Origin: Bacteroidota bacterium
Lineage (GTDB): Bacteria > Bacteroidota > Bacteroidia > Sphingobacteriales > Sphingobacteriaceae
Direction of reading: 5' to 3'
Assembly: GCA_026224775.1 (NCBI GenBank)
Contig: JAMFRP010000038.1
Coordinates: 211,335-275,334, forward strand
Length of the DNA stretch: 64,000 nt
Within the stretch, counting starts at the first letter, position 1; every line of letters begins with the position of its first letter. Under the pieces are notes generated by a model. It was not told the origin of the DNA, did no database searches, and was given only the letters and a program-made list of their open reading frames with translations. Positions 1 to 8,034 of the stretch are shown piece after piece. A program made the translations under genes and the position numbers.

Positions 1-569
1 TGCAGATACTCCACCCTCACAAAACCCTTTTGCATCAATACCGCCAATTCCTCTTTCAAGCTACGGTTATTATGCGGGTAAAGCGGACAAAGTATGGTAA
101 CCTGCGTATCAGCAGGTAACGACATGATAAAATTGATCACATCAGTAACCGAATCCTTCTTCACCAAATTGCCCGATACCGGCGATATAGTTTTACCTAT
201 CCGCGAGAAAAGCAATTTCAAATAATCATATATCTCGGTTGATGTACCCACAGTTGAACGTGGGTTTGAAGTAATAACCTTTTGCTCAATAGCGATAGCC
301 GGGGCGATACCTTTAATGTAATCTACATCCGGCTTGTTCATACGGCCCAAAAACTGGCGCGCGTATGAGGAAAGGCTCTCAACATACCTGCGCTGCCCTT
401 CGGCATACAAAGTATCAAAAGCCAATGATGATTTACCCGAACCCGACATACCCGTAACCACTACCAGCTTATTTTTAGGTATGGCCACATCCAGGTTTTT
501 CAGATTGTGTACACGTGTTCCTTTAATTATAATATGCTTCTGCGGATCTTTTTCTGCTTCTTTAATCAT
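1..569 (-). CDS. uvrA: Excinuclease ABC subunit A, N-terminal part (runs off left edge)
   Basis: About 190 codons are visible; the rest lies beyond the left edge. Reading leftwards from the ATG at 569, the protein begins MIKEAEKDPQKHIIIKGTRV and then shows the first ATP-binding site (GMSGSGKSSLAFDT) and the typical UvrA stretch YVESLSSYARQFLGRM followed by PDVDYIKGIAPAIAIEQK. UvrA is the damage-sensing ABC-type ATPase of UvrABC nucleotide excision repair and acts in the cytoplasm. The start chosen is the only ATG in front of the conserved HNLKNLDV segment. No damage in the visible part. A UvrA paralogue is possible, but the sequence reads like a standard UvrA. Confidence 0.93.
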   Translation of the reverse strand, partial: MIKEAEKDPQKHIIIKGTRVHNLKNLDVAIPKNKLVVVTGMSGSGKSSLAFDTLYAEGQRRYVESLSSYARQFLGRMNKPDVDYIKGIAPAIAIEQKVITSNPRSTVGTSTEIYDYLKLLFSRIGKTISPVSGNLVKKDSVTDVINFIMSLPADTQVTILCPLYPHNNRSLKEELAVLMQKGFVRVEYL

Positions 570-934
570 TCAAATGTTAGTTCATTTTGATGGTTTAAGG
601 CCTTTGGCAAAGCCGGTTCCTACTATGAACCATGACCTATCAACCATCAACCTTTCCAAAACGCAAAAATCCTAAAATTATTAGCCGATTCCAAATGCGC
701 ACGAGTAATAAATGGGAATATGATTTTTGGTTGATATTCGCCTAACTAATTAAACTTTAATGCCTTAATTCAGTCGAATGTTAAAAAGTGTTAAAGTGTT
801 AAATCAAGCAAAATATTTGGTTTTTTCCGGTTTTTTTGTTTTATTTGATGTAACAAAAAGGAGACCCTATATAGATTAGACTATACTTTAACAAAAATAA
901 TATCTTTTAATTAAGTTTAAAGTAAAGGTTTTCT
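570..934. other. Divergent intergenic region, no gene seen
   Basis: This 365-bp AT-rich gap separates the leftward uvrA from the rightward sigma-factor gene and must hold both promoters. I found no exact TAnnTTTG element in either direction. T-rich and A-rich tracts dominate 780-900. The open frame crossing 334-675 is antisense to uvrA and not credible. Confidence 0.6.
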
Positions 935-1519
935 ATGGATTTTCAATTGCAAAGTGATCAGGATTTAATCCATCTATACATCACGGGCGAAGAGGCCGGA
1001 TTAGTGGAGTTAATACGTCGATATCAATCTAAAATTTATACCTCCATATATTTACTGGTAAAAGATGAGTACCTCGCCGAGGATATTTTTCAGGATACCT
1101 TTATCAAAGTCATCAACACGTTAAAGGCCGGGAAATATAATGAAGAAGGTAAGTTTTTACCCTGGGTTACCCGTATAGCGCACAATTTAGTGATTGACCA
1201 TTTCCGCCGTGAAAAGCGCGCGCCAATGGTTAGTAATGGCGACGACTTCGATATTTTTGAAGTATTAGGCAATTATGATGAAAGCACCGAGGACCGCATG
1301 GTTCGCGAGCAAACACATAAAGATCTTAAAGCCCTTATCCAACTTTTACCATCCGAACAAAAAGAAGTACTCATCATGCGCCACTTTGGCGACCTGAGTT
1401 TCAAGGAGATAGCTGATATTACCGATGTTAGCATCAATACCGCGTTAGGCCGTATGCGTTACGCCCTAAACAACCTGCGTAAAATGATGCAGGGTAGAGA
1501 GCTTAGCTTGAAGAATTAA
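935..1519 (+). CDS. RNA polymerase sigma-70 factor, ECF type
   Basis: 194 residues, the usual ECF sigma length. Region 2 is seen around residues 20-90 (LIRRYQSKIYTSIYLLVKDE, then LAEDIFQDTFIKV), including the DxFQDTF core contact motif. Region 4 lies at about 130-185 (LPSEQKEVLIMRHFGDLSFK and EIADITDVSINTALGRMRYA), a helix-turn-helix for the -35 element. No C-terminal extension and no adjacent FecR-type anti-sigma gene, so the signal it answers to is not evident. It is followed after 94 bp by a small unknown gene in the same direction, with a possible weak terminator in between. Family assignment is firm; the regulon is unknown. Confidence 0.93.
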   Translation: MDFQLQSDQDLIHLYITGEEAGLVELIRRYQSKIYTSIYLLVKDEYLAEDIFQDTFIKVINTLKAGKYNEEGKFLPWVTRIAHNLVIDHFRREKRAPMVSNGDDFDIFEVLGNYDESTEDRMVREQTHKDLKALIQLLPSEQKEVLIMRHFGDLSFKEIADITDVSINTALGRMRYALNNLRKMMQGRELSLKN

Positions 1520-1548
1520 TTTCATGAAATTTTCATGAAATTTTTTTT
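1518..1548 (+). terminator. AT-rich hairpin with T-run after the sigma gene
   Basis: Arms AATTTCATG (1518-1526) and CATGAAATT (1534-1542) pair perfectly across a 7-nt loop and run into eight T. The stem overlaps the stop codon of the sigma gene and is made of two copies of the palindrome TTTCATGAAA. It may act as a weak terminator or attenuator before the 66-residue gene. Confidence 0.4.
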
Positions 1549-1613
1549 ATAGTTAATAAAATATTACTTCCGGGCTTGCGTTTAATACTTGTACTTTAAA
1601 CATTAACAAGCTT

Positions 1614-1814
1614 ATGGGTGAAACCTTTACAAACTCTTTAAACACGATCATTAAAAACGCGCAGATGAAAGACAGGGAAGTACAAGAAAACCTGGATGCG
1701 GATGATTTGATCTTCTATCATTCCATCCGTGCGGATTTGGATCTTTTGAAAAAGAAACCAAAACTGCATACGATCCATTACATATTGGATTATTCCAAAA
1801 GTCTGCGTAGCTAG
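1614..1814 (+). CDS. Small conserved-looking protein of unknown function (66 aa)
   Basis: The frame MGETFTNSLNTIIKNAQMKD onward is charged and predicted helical, without signal peptide, membrane segment or cysteine motif. It lies 94 bp behind the ECF sigma gene in the same direction and is followed directly by a strong hairpin terminator, which supports it as a real transcribed gene. Its size and position would allow a role as a small partner or regulator of the sigma factor, but nothing in the sequence shows that. I do not recognise a named family. Confidence 0.65.
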   Translation: MGETFTNSLNTIIKNAQMKDREVQENLDADDLIFYHSIRADLDLLKKKPKLHTIHYILDYSKSLRS

Positions 1815-1836
1815 TTGACTCAAAAGAAATTACGAA

Positions 1837-1883
1837 GCCCGGTGAAATTTAGGACAACTAAATTATACCGGGCCTCTTTTTTT
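1837..1883 (+). terminator. Rho-independent terminator
   Basis: GCCCGGT (1837-1843) pairs with ACCGGGC (1867-1873), with AATTTAG/CTAAATT extending the inner stem, followed by CTC and eight T. It closes the sigma/small-protein unit before nth. Confidence 0.85.
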
Positions 1884-1915
1884 AATTATTTTCGACGGCA
1901 CACTACCATTCAACC

Positions 1916-2668
1916 ATGTTAAAGCAAGAACGCTACCGCCATTTTGTAGATTACTTTTCAAAAAACCAACCCAATGCAGTTACCGAGCTGCATTACGGTA
2001 GTCCGTTTCAGCTATTAATAGCTGTTATTCTATCTGCCCAATGCACCGATAAACGCATTAACCAGGTGACCCCTGCCCTGTTCGAGCATTTCCCAACACC
2101 CGAAAGCCTGGCAGCCTCCACACCAGAAGAAGTTTTCACCTACATACGCAGTGTAAGCTATCCAAATAACAAAGCCAAACACCTGGTAGGCATGGCAAAA
2201 ATACTGGTCGACGTATTTCATAACGAAGTACCCTCCGACATCGACCAACTGCAAAAAATGCCCGGCGTAGGTCGTAAAACTGCAAACGTAATTGCTTCCG
2301 TAGTTTATGACGCACCAGCCATTGCTGTTGATACCCACGTTTTCCGTGTAGCCAATCGCATAGGCCTAACCACCAATGCCCGCACACCGCTGGCTGTTGA
2401 AAAGCAATTAGTAGAGTATCTGCCACAAGAAACTTTAGCCATCGCCCATCACTGGCTTATATTGCATGGCCGCTACATCTGCGTTGCCCGCAGCCCAAAA
2501 TGCGATATTTGCCCGCTAACCTGGTTTTGCAAATACTACTCCCGCACCCACACCGAAAGCTACCTGCAAAAAGAGGAGGCGGCGAAAGCGAAGAAAGTAA
2601 AAGACCAGAAAAAGAAGAAATCTTTAGATGCGATAAGTAAGGAGTTGAAGAAGCGGAGTGTAAAATAA
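1916..2668 (+). CDS. nth: Endonuclease III, DNA glycosylase/AP lyase
   Basis: 250 residues. The helix-hairpin-helix and GPD region reads LQKMPGVGRKTANVIASVVY with the catalytic lysine of the K-T-A-N segment, then AIAVDTHVFRVANRIGL holding the catalytic aspartate. Four cysteines at the C-terminal side, spaced C-x6-C-x2-C-x5-C (CVARSPKCDICPLTWFC), bind the [4Fe-4S] cluster. It removes oxidised pyrimidines and cuts the abasic site in base excision repair. The last roughly 35 residues are a lysine-rich tail (AKAKKVKDQKKKKSL), longer than in the E. coli protein and likely an accessory DNA contact. Monocistronic, with a terminator upstream. Confidence 0.96.
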   Translation: MLKQERYRHFVDYFSKNQPNAVTELHYGSPFQLLIAVILSAQCTDKRINQVTPALFEHFPTPESLAASTPEEVFTYIRSVSYPNNKAKHLVGMAKILVDVFHNEVPSDIDQLQKMPGVGRKTANVIASVVYDAPAIAVDTHVFRVANRIGLTTNARTPLAVEKQLVEYLPQETLAIAHHWLILHGRYICVARSPKCDICPLTWFCKYYSRTHTESYLQKEEAAKAKKVKDQKKKKSLDAISKELKKRSVK

Positions 2669-2687
2669 TTCTCGTCCCCATTGTCAT

Positions 2688-2790
2688 ATTTCGACCGGAG
2701 GAAGAAACTATCTCTTGAGCGACAGCGAAAAATCTTCTGCGACTTGCATCTATACTATGTCATTGCGAGGAACGAAGCAATCGCGAACTT
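2688..2790. repeat. Probable dispersed intergenic repeat
   Basis: Between nth and the convergent MocR gene lies a stretch with TTTCGACCGGAGGAAGAAAC, TCTTCTGCGACTTGCAT and CATTGCGAGGAACGAAGCAA. I recall phrases of this kind as scattered intergenic repeats in Sphingobacteriaceae genomes; there is only this copy in the window, so repetition cannot be shown from the sequence here. Confidence 0.4.
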
Positions 2791-4236
2791 TTATTTCATC
2801 ATCCCCCTTATCAACTCTCCTAAAACCTTAAAACTATTCTCCAACACTTCATCATAAGGCCTGCCAAAGCTTATCCTTATAAAATTGGTAAAACGCGCAT
2901 CGGTACTAAAAATTTGCCCGGGCGCTATGCTGATATTTTGCGCCATGGCGGCCTGGTAAAGTTCAAAAGCATTAATACTTTTATCCAGTTCAATCCATAA
3001 AGCATAACCACCTTGCGGCTGACTTATTTTTGTATCAGGCGGAAAATATTGGGCAATACCCTGCATATAATGCTGGCATTGGGTATATAAAGCCTTGCGC
3101 AGATTACGCATGTGCAGGTCGTATCGCCCGGTTTCAAAAAAGTGAGCAATGGCAGCCTGCGTAGGTGTAGCCGAGCTGATGGTATGCATCAGCTTTAAAC
3201 TTAATATCTGCTCCTTAAACTTGCCCGGTATACACCACCCAACCCTATAGCCCGGCGCAAGTGATTTTGAAACCGAAGAGCATAACATCACCATCCCCTC
3301 CGTATCATAACTTTTGCAGGTGCGCGGGCGACTTTTACCAAAATAGATCTCCCCATAAATATCATCCTCAATCAATGGAATTTGTTTCTTCGCCAGTAAC
3401 TTTACCAGTTGTTGCTTGCGTTCATCGGGCATGCAACTACCTATCGGGTTGCTAAAATTGGTTACAAACAGGCAGGCATTGACAGTCACCTTTTCCATTG
3501 CTTGTTCTAAATAAGCTATATCCAACCCTGTTTTTGCATCACCTGGAATCTCCAGCACATTCAAGTTCAGGCTCATCATTATGGTAAAAATGCCAAAATA
3601 GGTGGGGCTCTCAATAGCCACGGTATCGCCGGGTTTGGTAACTGCCCGCAGGCAAAATACCAGGGCTTCCATACAGCCTTGCGTGGTCACAATATCATCT
3701 TCACTTATTTGCCCTCCCCAGTTAAACGCATTTTTGGCAATCTGTTTCCGCATGTCAATATTTCCCTGCAAACTCTCATAATTAGTATTGCCATTTGGAC
3801 TTTTGCGTATGGCTTCCATCATTGATTTATTCAACTTAGCCATCGGTATTAATTCCAGGGCTGGCGACGATCGCGATAAACTTAAAACGCTATCCCCACT
3901 CATATTGCGGTAAACCATTGCTATCATTTCCACAACACTTACCTGCTCAACCTTTTTTAGCGGCGGCATCATTTCCGGCGATTTAGTATAGCGCGAAGTA
4001 GAGAACTTTACATAGTATCCCGATTTTGGCCGGGCCTCTATCATGCCCATATTTTCCAGCTCAACATATGCCTTATAAGCTGTGCTGATACTTATCCCCT
4101 GCTCCTGGCTCAGCGCACGTACAGACGGCAGTTTATCACCACACTTTAATAGGTTTTGTTTGATCTGATTTTCAAACCGACCAACAATTTGTGTATATAA
4201 AAAATCATGATCCGTGATAGCTGTAAGTTCTTTCAT
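2791..4236 (-). CDS. MocR-type PLP-dependent GntR-family transcriptional regulator
   Basis: Residues 1-80 form a GntR winged helix (LPSVRALSQEQGISISTAYK, then AYVELENMGMIEARPKSGYY). The rest is a fold-type I aminotransferase-like domain with the substrate-binding TNFSNPIGSCMPDERKQQLV stretch, IPLIEDDIYGEIYF, and the PLP lysine in SSVSKSLAPGYRVGW. MocR proteins use the aminotransferase domain to sense amino acids or PLP derivatives. I start at the ATG at 4236 (MKELTAITDHDF) rather than 4263, because the extra nine codons overlap a likely operator. It is transcribed away from the GNAT/class V enzyme pair, which it probably controls. The effector is unknown. Confidence 0.9.
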   Translation of the reverse strand: MKELTAITDHDFLYTQIVGRFENQIKQNLLKCGDKLPSVRALSQEQGISISTAYKAYVELENMGMIEARPKSGYYVKFSTSRYTKSPEMMPPLKKVEQVSVVEMIAMVYRNMSGDSVLSLSRSSPALELIPMAKLNKSMMEAIRKSPNGNTNYESLQGNIDMRKQIAKNAFNWGGQISEDDIVTTQGCMEALVFCLRAVTKPGDTVAIESPTYFGIFTIMMSLNLNVLEIPGDAKTGLDIAYLEQAMEKVTVNACLFVTNFSNPIGSCMPDERKQQLVKLLAKKQIPLIEDDIYGEIYFGKSRPRTCKSYDTEGMVMLCSSVSKSLAPGYRVGWCIPGKFKEQILSLKLMHTISSATPTQAAIAHFFETGRYDLHMRNLRKALYTQCQHYMQGIAQYFPPDTKISQPQGGYALWIELDKSINAFELYQAAMAQNISIAPGQIFSTDARFTNFIRISFGRPYDEVLENSFKVLGELIRGMMK

Positions 4237-4276
4237 AACATCTGTTATGCTCAAAATTAACAAATCTGCATCTGTT
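4235..4276. promoter_or_regulatory. Candidate MocR operator (direct repeats and palindrome)
   Basis: CATCTGTT occurs at 4239-4246 and again at 4269-4276, exactly 30 bp apart, with another ATCTG at 4264-4268. The first copy sits in the 14-bp palindrome ATAACATCTGTTAT (4235-4248). MocR regulators are known to bind direct repeats on one helix face; placement between divergent genes fits. Inference only. Confidence 0.4.
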
Positions 4277-4323
4277 TTTATATCTCTGATTAGATTTTCT
4301 TTGTATTATAATTCATTCACGAT

Positions 4324-4806
4324 ATGGAACTACAATTCATCGATTACAAACCCGAGTATCAACCCTGGTTTGAAAAACTAAACAAAGCCTGGCTCGAAGA
4401 ATATTTTGTGGTAGAGGATTTTGATAAATACGTTTTAGAAAACCCCGAAGAAGCTATTTTAAAACAAGGCGGAAAGATATATTTCGCTACAGCAGGCGAC
4501 ACTATTGTAGGCACCGTTGGTTTACGTTATGTAAAGGACGGTGTTTATGAGCTAACCAAAATGGCAGTCGATAAAAACTATCATGGTGGTGGCGCGGGTC
4601 AGTTTTTATGTCAGTCGTGCATTAATAAAGCACGTGAGATGGGCATGGACAGATTGGTATTATGGTCAAACCGCATACTTAAAAATGCCATACATATTTA
4701 CCGTAAATTGGGTTTTACCGAAATCCCCGTATCGCCAGGCACCTATGGTCGTGCAGATATTATGATGGAGATAAATTTTAAACAGGAAGCAGCAATTCAA
4801 CATTAA
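4324..4806 (+). CDS. GNAT-family N-acetyltransferase
   Basis: 160 residues with the GNAT core: strand ATAGDTIVGTVGLRYV, then ELTKMAVDKNYHGGGAGQFL, where the loop after the fourth strand (Y-H-G-G-G-A-G) matches the acetyl-CoA pyrophosphate-binding R/QxxGxG/A pattern, and LVLWSNRILKNAIHIYRKLG carrying the usual terminal N-A-x-x-x-Y-x-K-L-G-F motif. It transfers an acetyl group from acetyl-CoA to an amine; the substrate cannot be read from sequence. It is 5 bp ahead of the class V PLP enzyme, so the two are co-transcribed and may act on related amino acid derivatives. Confidence 0.88.
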   Translation: MELQFIDYKPEYQPWFEKLNKAWLEEYFVVEDFDKYVLENPEEAILKQGGKIYFATAGDTIVGTVGLRYVKDGVYELTKMAVDKNYHGGGAGQFLCQSCINKAREMGMDRLVLWSNRILKNAIHIYRKLGFTEIPVSPGTYGRADIMMEINFKQEAAIQH

Positions 4807-4811
4807 ATACT

Positions 4812-6011
4812 ATGCAAACTATCCCACTAACCGAACAGGAAATACAACAACTAAGAACCGAAACCAAAGGCACCGCCAACAGAATTCATTTCAATAATGC
4901 AGGTTGCTCTATGACAACCGATGTTGTGGTAAAAACTGTGGTAGACTATCTAAACGAAGAAGCAAGTTTCGGTGGCTACGAAACAGAAGCCAAATACAGC
5001 GAGCAATTGGATAAAACTTACAATTCCATCGCCCGACTGATTAATGCAGAAAAAGATGAAGTTGCTATTGTAGAGAATGCAAGCACCGCATGGGCACTGG
5101 CTTTTAATGGCATCGATTTTAAACCCGGCGATGAAATCATCACTTGCGAAATGGAATACGTTACTAATCTGATAGGCCTGGTACATGTGCAAAAAACGCA
5201 GGGTGTTAAAGTTGTATTGATCCCGAATGACGAGTATGGAAATTTCTCATTACAGGCATTAGAAGAAGCGATATCACCCAAAACAAAACTGATAGCTGTT
5301 ACACATATCCCATCTTCTGCAGGCGGCATGATACCTATTGTAGAAATCGGCAAAATAGCCCGGAAGCACAATATTTTATATTTGGTTGATGCCTGCCAAA
5401 GCGCCGGACATGTTCCGTTGGATGTAAAGGAAATTGGTTGCGATATGTTGTCGGTAACCGGCCGTAAATATTTACGTGCACCACGTGGTACAGGATTTTT
5501 GTTTGTAAGAAAACCAGTACAGGATAAACTGAAACTGATATTTATGGACGGGTTCAGCACCGAATGGATAAGCGAAACCGATTATAAAATGAGAGCTGAT
5601 GCCCGTCGCTTCGAGATGTATGAAAAAAACAGGGCATTGATGCTCGGTTTAGGTAAAGCTATAGATTACGCCTTAAATATAGGCGTCGACAGGATATGGT
5701 TGCGGATACAATATCTAGCCAATACACTTCGCCAGCAATTAAACCAAATTGAAGGCATCACCGTTCATGACTTCGGCAGTGAACAATGCGGTATAGTTAC
5801 ATTTACCGTAACCGGGATAGAAAGCGGGGAAGTAAAAGCCAAATTAGCACAGGATAATATCAATGTGTCGGTCGGTCTGGCAAAATCAACCTTATTCTAC
5901 ATGAATAAAAATCACTTAGCCAATATAGTAAGAGCCTCCGTACACTATTACAATACCGATGAAGAAATAACAATGCTATGCACCAAATTAAAAGATATGC
6001 TAGTTAATTAA
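4812..6011 (+). CDS. Class V aminotransferase-fold PLP enzyme, candidate EgtE-type C-S lyase
   Basis: 399 residues. PLP-binding parts are visible: ASTAWALAFNG, VTHIPSSAGGMIPI, ILYLVDACQSAGHVPLDV with the PLP-contacting aspartate, and the lysine site SVTGRKYLRAPRGTGFLFV. The N-terminal HFNNAGCSMTTD and SFGGYETEAKY resemble the AACS...VGGY pattern I recall from mycobacterial EgtE and isopenicillin N epimerase-like proteins. EgtE removes pyruvate and ammonia from hercynylcysteine sulfoxide to give ergothioneine. No EgtE is encoded in the egtBD operon 2 kb away, so this gene could supply the step. That is inference; a cysteine desulfurase-like or racemase role remains open. Co-transcribed with the GNAT gene; its end overlaps the convergent AraC gene by 4 nt. 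Confidence 0.8.
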   Translation: MQTIPLTEQEIQQLRTETKGTANRIHFNNAGCSMTTDVVVKTVVDYLNEEASFGGYETEAKYSEQLDKTYNSIARLINAEKDEVAIVENASTAWALAFNGIDFKPGDEIITCEMEYVTNLIGLVHVQKTQGVKVVLIPNDEYGNFSLQALEEAISPKTKLIAVTHIPSSAGGMIPIVEIGKIARKHNILYLVDACQSAGHVPLDVKEIGCDMLSVTGRKYLRAPRGTGFLFVRKPVQDKLKLIFMDGFSTEWISETDYKMRADARRFEMYEKNRALMLGLGKAIDYALNIGVDRIWLRIQYLANTLRQQLNQIEGITVHDFGSEQCGIVTFTVTGIESGEVKAKLAQDNINVSVGLAKSTLFYMNKNHLANIVRASVHYYNTDEEITMLCTKLKDMLVN

Positions 6012-6904
6012 GCCGAGATCGCCGGATTAATGATGTTTAAATCGCGCATAAATTTTTTGCGATAGTTTAACGGGCTCAACCCCATTTTAACTTTAAACAT
6101 TTTATAAAAGTGCGATACATCGCCAAATCCACTCTCAAAAGCTATCTCCGAAATCGGCTTATCACTTTGTACCAGTTGTTGCGTAGCATAATTCAGGCGA
6201 TACTCAATGATGGTTTCCATAAACGTTTTGCGGGTTATTTTTTTAAAATACTTGCAAAACGCGTTTGGGGTCATGTTGGCAACCGAGGCTGCTTTATCTA
6301 ATGATACCGATTGCCTGAAATTCTCAACCAAATAAGCAAAAACAGGATTTATACGTTCCTGCTGACTTACCGAACTTGTAGCCATACTTTGGTTTTGATC
6401 AAGCAGGATAAAATCATTAGTTACAGCAAGTTTTTGCAATACATCAAGCAGTTTTAGCAGCTTGTTAAAGTTATTTTCATCATCAGCCAGCCCTCTTAAA
6501 AGACCACTAATTTCCGCCTGGATACTGTCACCAAATTTTATGCCGCTTACCGACTTTTCAAACAGCTTGCTGATATCCTGCATTTCTGGTCGGTCAAAAA
6601 AATTCTCTCCTAAAAAATCAGTTGTAAATTGTATTACAATGGCACCGGCTTCATGTTGGGTTTGTTCAATATTGGCCAGTTTCCAGCAATGTGGCAGGTT
6701 AGGGCCTAATAGGATCAGGTCGCCGGTAAAAAAGTCTTCCATATGTGTACCCACATATCTTTTACCGCTGCCTTTTGTAATAAAAGTCAACTCATATTCC
6801 GGGTGGAAATGGTATGGACCGTCAAATTCCCACTGGTCGAATTTGCGCACCAAAAATGACTGCCGGTTACCCGGTTGCAAAACTTCAAAAGAGGCCTTGA
6901 TCAT
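6008..6904 (-). CDS. AraC-family transcriptional regulator with cupin sensor
   Basis: 298 residues. The first 100 are a cupin/RmlC-like sensor (YHFHPEYELTFITKGSGKRY and GDLILLGPNLPHCWKL). The C-terminal 100 carry two helix-turn-helices: SLDKAASVANMTPNAFCKYF and PISEIAFESGFGDVSHFYKM, ending with the AraC signature SPLNYRKKF. This family usually activates sugar or small-molecule uptake and utilisation genes. It is divergent from the PhyH dioxygenase gene, its most likely target. Two TAnnTTTG elements lie just upstream. Confidence 0.92.
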   Translation of the reverse strand: MIKASFEVLQPGNRQSFLVRKFDQWEFDGPYHFHPEYELTFITKGSGKRYVGTHMEDFFTGDLILLGPNLPHCWKLANIEQTQHEAGAIVIQFTTDFLGENFFDRPEMQDISKLFEKSVSGIKFGDSIQAEISGLLRGLADDENNFNKLLKLLDVLQKLAVTNDFILLDQNQSMATSSVSQQERINPVFAYLVENFRQSVSLDKAASVANMTPNAFCKYFKKITRKTFMETIIEYRLNYATQQLVQSDKPISEIAFESGFGDVSHFYKMFKVKMGLSPLNYRKKFMRDLNIINPAISA

Positions 6905-6920
6905 CGCATATCTTATTACA

Positions 6921-6941
6921 CAAATCTAATATACAAATATA
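6921..6941 (-). promoter_or_regulatory. Bacteroidota -7 elements upstream of the AraC gene
   Basis: On the minus strand TAGATTTG (6928-6921) and TATATTTG (6941-6934) both fit the TAnnTTTG consensus, 17 and 30 bp ahead of the start codon. No clear TTTG at -33. Either could start the AraC transcript. Confidence 0.45.
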
Positions 6942-7030
6942 ACAAGATAAAATAAACCATAATTAAATCACTTTATTCATTTTTTAGATCGAAAAGATTA
7001 TTTTACTTTGAGTTAAACTAATTAACGAAT

Positions 7031-7852
7031 ATGAATATTAGTACATCACAACTCCCTCCTTTAGATAGTTTCAAAAGCTTATCTGCTGAAAACATTAACG
7101 AATTTCAGGCTAAAGGGCATACGCTTGTAAAGGGTATTTTATCCGCGGAAGAAATAGCCGCCTACCGCCCGGTTATTGTTGATGCTGCCGAACGTTACAA
7201 TACCGAAAACCGTAAATTAGAAGATAGGGATACCTATGGCAAAGCCTTTTTACAGATCATGAACCTGTGGCAGGTTGATGCAGCAGCAAAGAAATTTGTT
7301 TTAGCCAAACGAATGGCCAAAATAGCTGCCGATTTGATGGGTGTAGAAAATGTAAGGCTATACCACGACCAGGCTTTATTCAAAGAACCCGGCGGCGGCC
7401 CAACCCCATGGCACCAAGACCAATATTACTGGCCTATTGATACCAACAATACCGTAACCATGTGGATGCCTTTGGTTGATATTGATGTGGACATGGGCAT
7501 GCTCACTTTTGCCTCCGGATCATATAAAAATGGCGCGGTGTTTAATCACGAGATTTCTGATGAATCGGAAGCAGCCTTTGATCAATACGTTAAGGATAAT
7601 AAGTTACCGATTAGTCGCGCAGAAACCATGAAAGCCGGAGATGCCACCTGGCATCGTGGTCTTACAATACACCAGGCACCCGGTAATAAATCAAATCAGT
7701 TACGTGAAGTAATGACGGTTATTTATATAGCTGATGGTGCCCGGGTAACTCCCTACAAAAATTCACAGCAAAAAAACGATCATCATAAATGGCTAATGGA
7801 TAAACCTTTTGGCGAGTTGATTGATTCACCTTTGAATCCATTATTGCTCTGA
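7031..7852 (+). CDS. Phytanoyl-CoA dioxygenase (PhyH) family oxygenase
   Basis: 273 residues. The non-haem iron ligands of this 2-oxoglutarate-dependent family are visible: the H-x-D pair in PWHQDQYYWPID and the distal histidine in RGLTIHQAPGN, with the conserved stretches TMWMPLVDIDVDMGMLTFAS and GDATWHRG in between. Such enzymes hydroxylate or decarboxylate small organic substrates; the substrate here is not evident. It is divergently arranged with the AraC regulator. A histidine-betaine or other amino acid derivative as substrate would fit the neighbouring egt genes but is not shown. Confidence 0.9.
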   Translation: MNISTSQLPPLDSFKSLSAENINEFQAKGHTLVKGILSAEEIAAYRPVIVDAAERYNTENRKLEDRDTYGKAFLQIMNLWQVDAAAKKFVLAKRMAKIAADLMGVENVRLYHDQALFKEPGGGPTPWHQDQYYWPIDTNNTVTMWMPLVDIDVDMGMLTFASGSYKNGAVFNHEISDESEAAFDQYVKDNKLPISRAETMKAGDATWHRGLTIHQAPGNKSNQLREVMTVIYIADGARVTPYKNSQQKNDHHKWLMDKPFGELIDSPLNPLLL

Positions 7853-7885
7853 TTACTATATTGGTATTCGGAAGATGAAAGAAGA

Positions 7886-8030
7886 AGCATCGGCCTTGTG
7901 CGATTCCCGCCTCGGGGCGGGGAAGGGTGGGGTTTAGCAGATTATTTGGCGACTAAACCCCTCCCTGCCACTTCACATCCAACCGCACCCCTCCCTTGTG
8001 AGGGAATAAAACAGAAATGTAATCTTCCTA
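7886..8030. repeat. GC-rich palindromic intergenic element
   Basis: Between phyH and egtD is a block far richer in G and C than its surroundings. It has GGGGTTTAG (7930-7938) pairing with CTAAACCCC (7952-7960), preceded by GCCTCGGGGCGGGGAAGGG and followed by ACCCCTCCCTTGTGAGGG. It resembles the elements inside the ATPase gene near 12.0 kb and at 48.5 kb. An open frame across it (7898-8125) is an artefact of its composition. Confidence 0.55.
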
Positions 8031-8034
8031 ACGT

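Noticed and set aside
5018..5560. 180-residue minus-strand frame
   Set aside because: Antisense to the class V PLP enzyme, whose motifs are clear; no family resemblance or signal.
6462..6929. 155-residue plus-strand frame
   Set aside because: Antisense to the AraC regulator and extends over its promoter.
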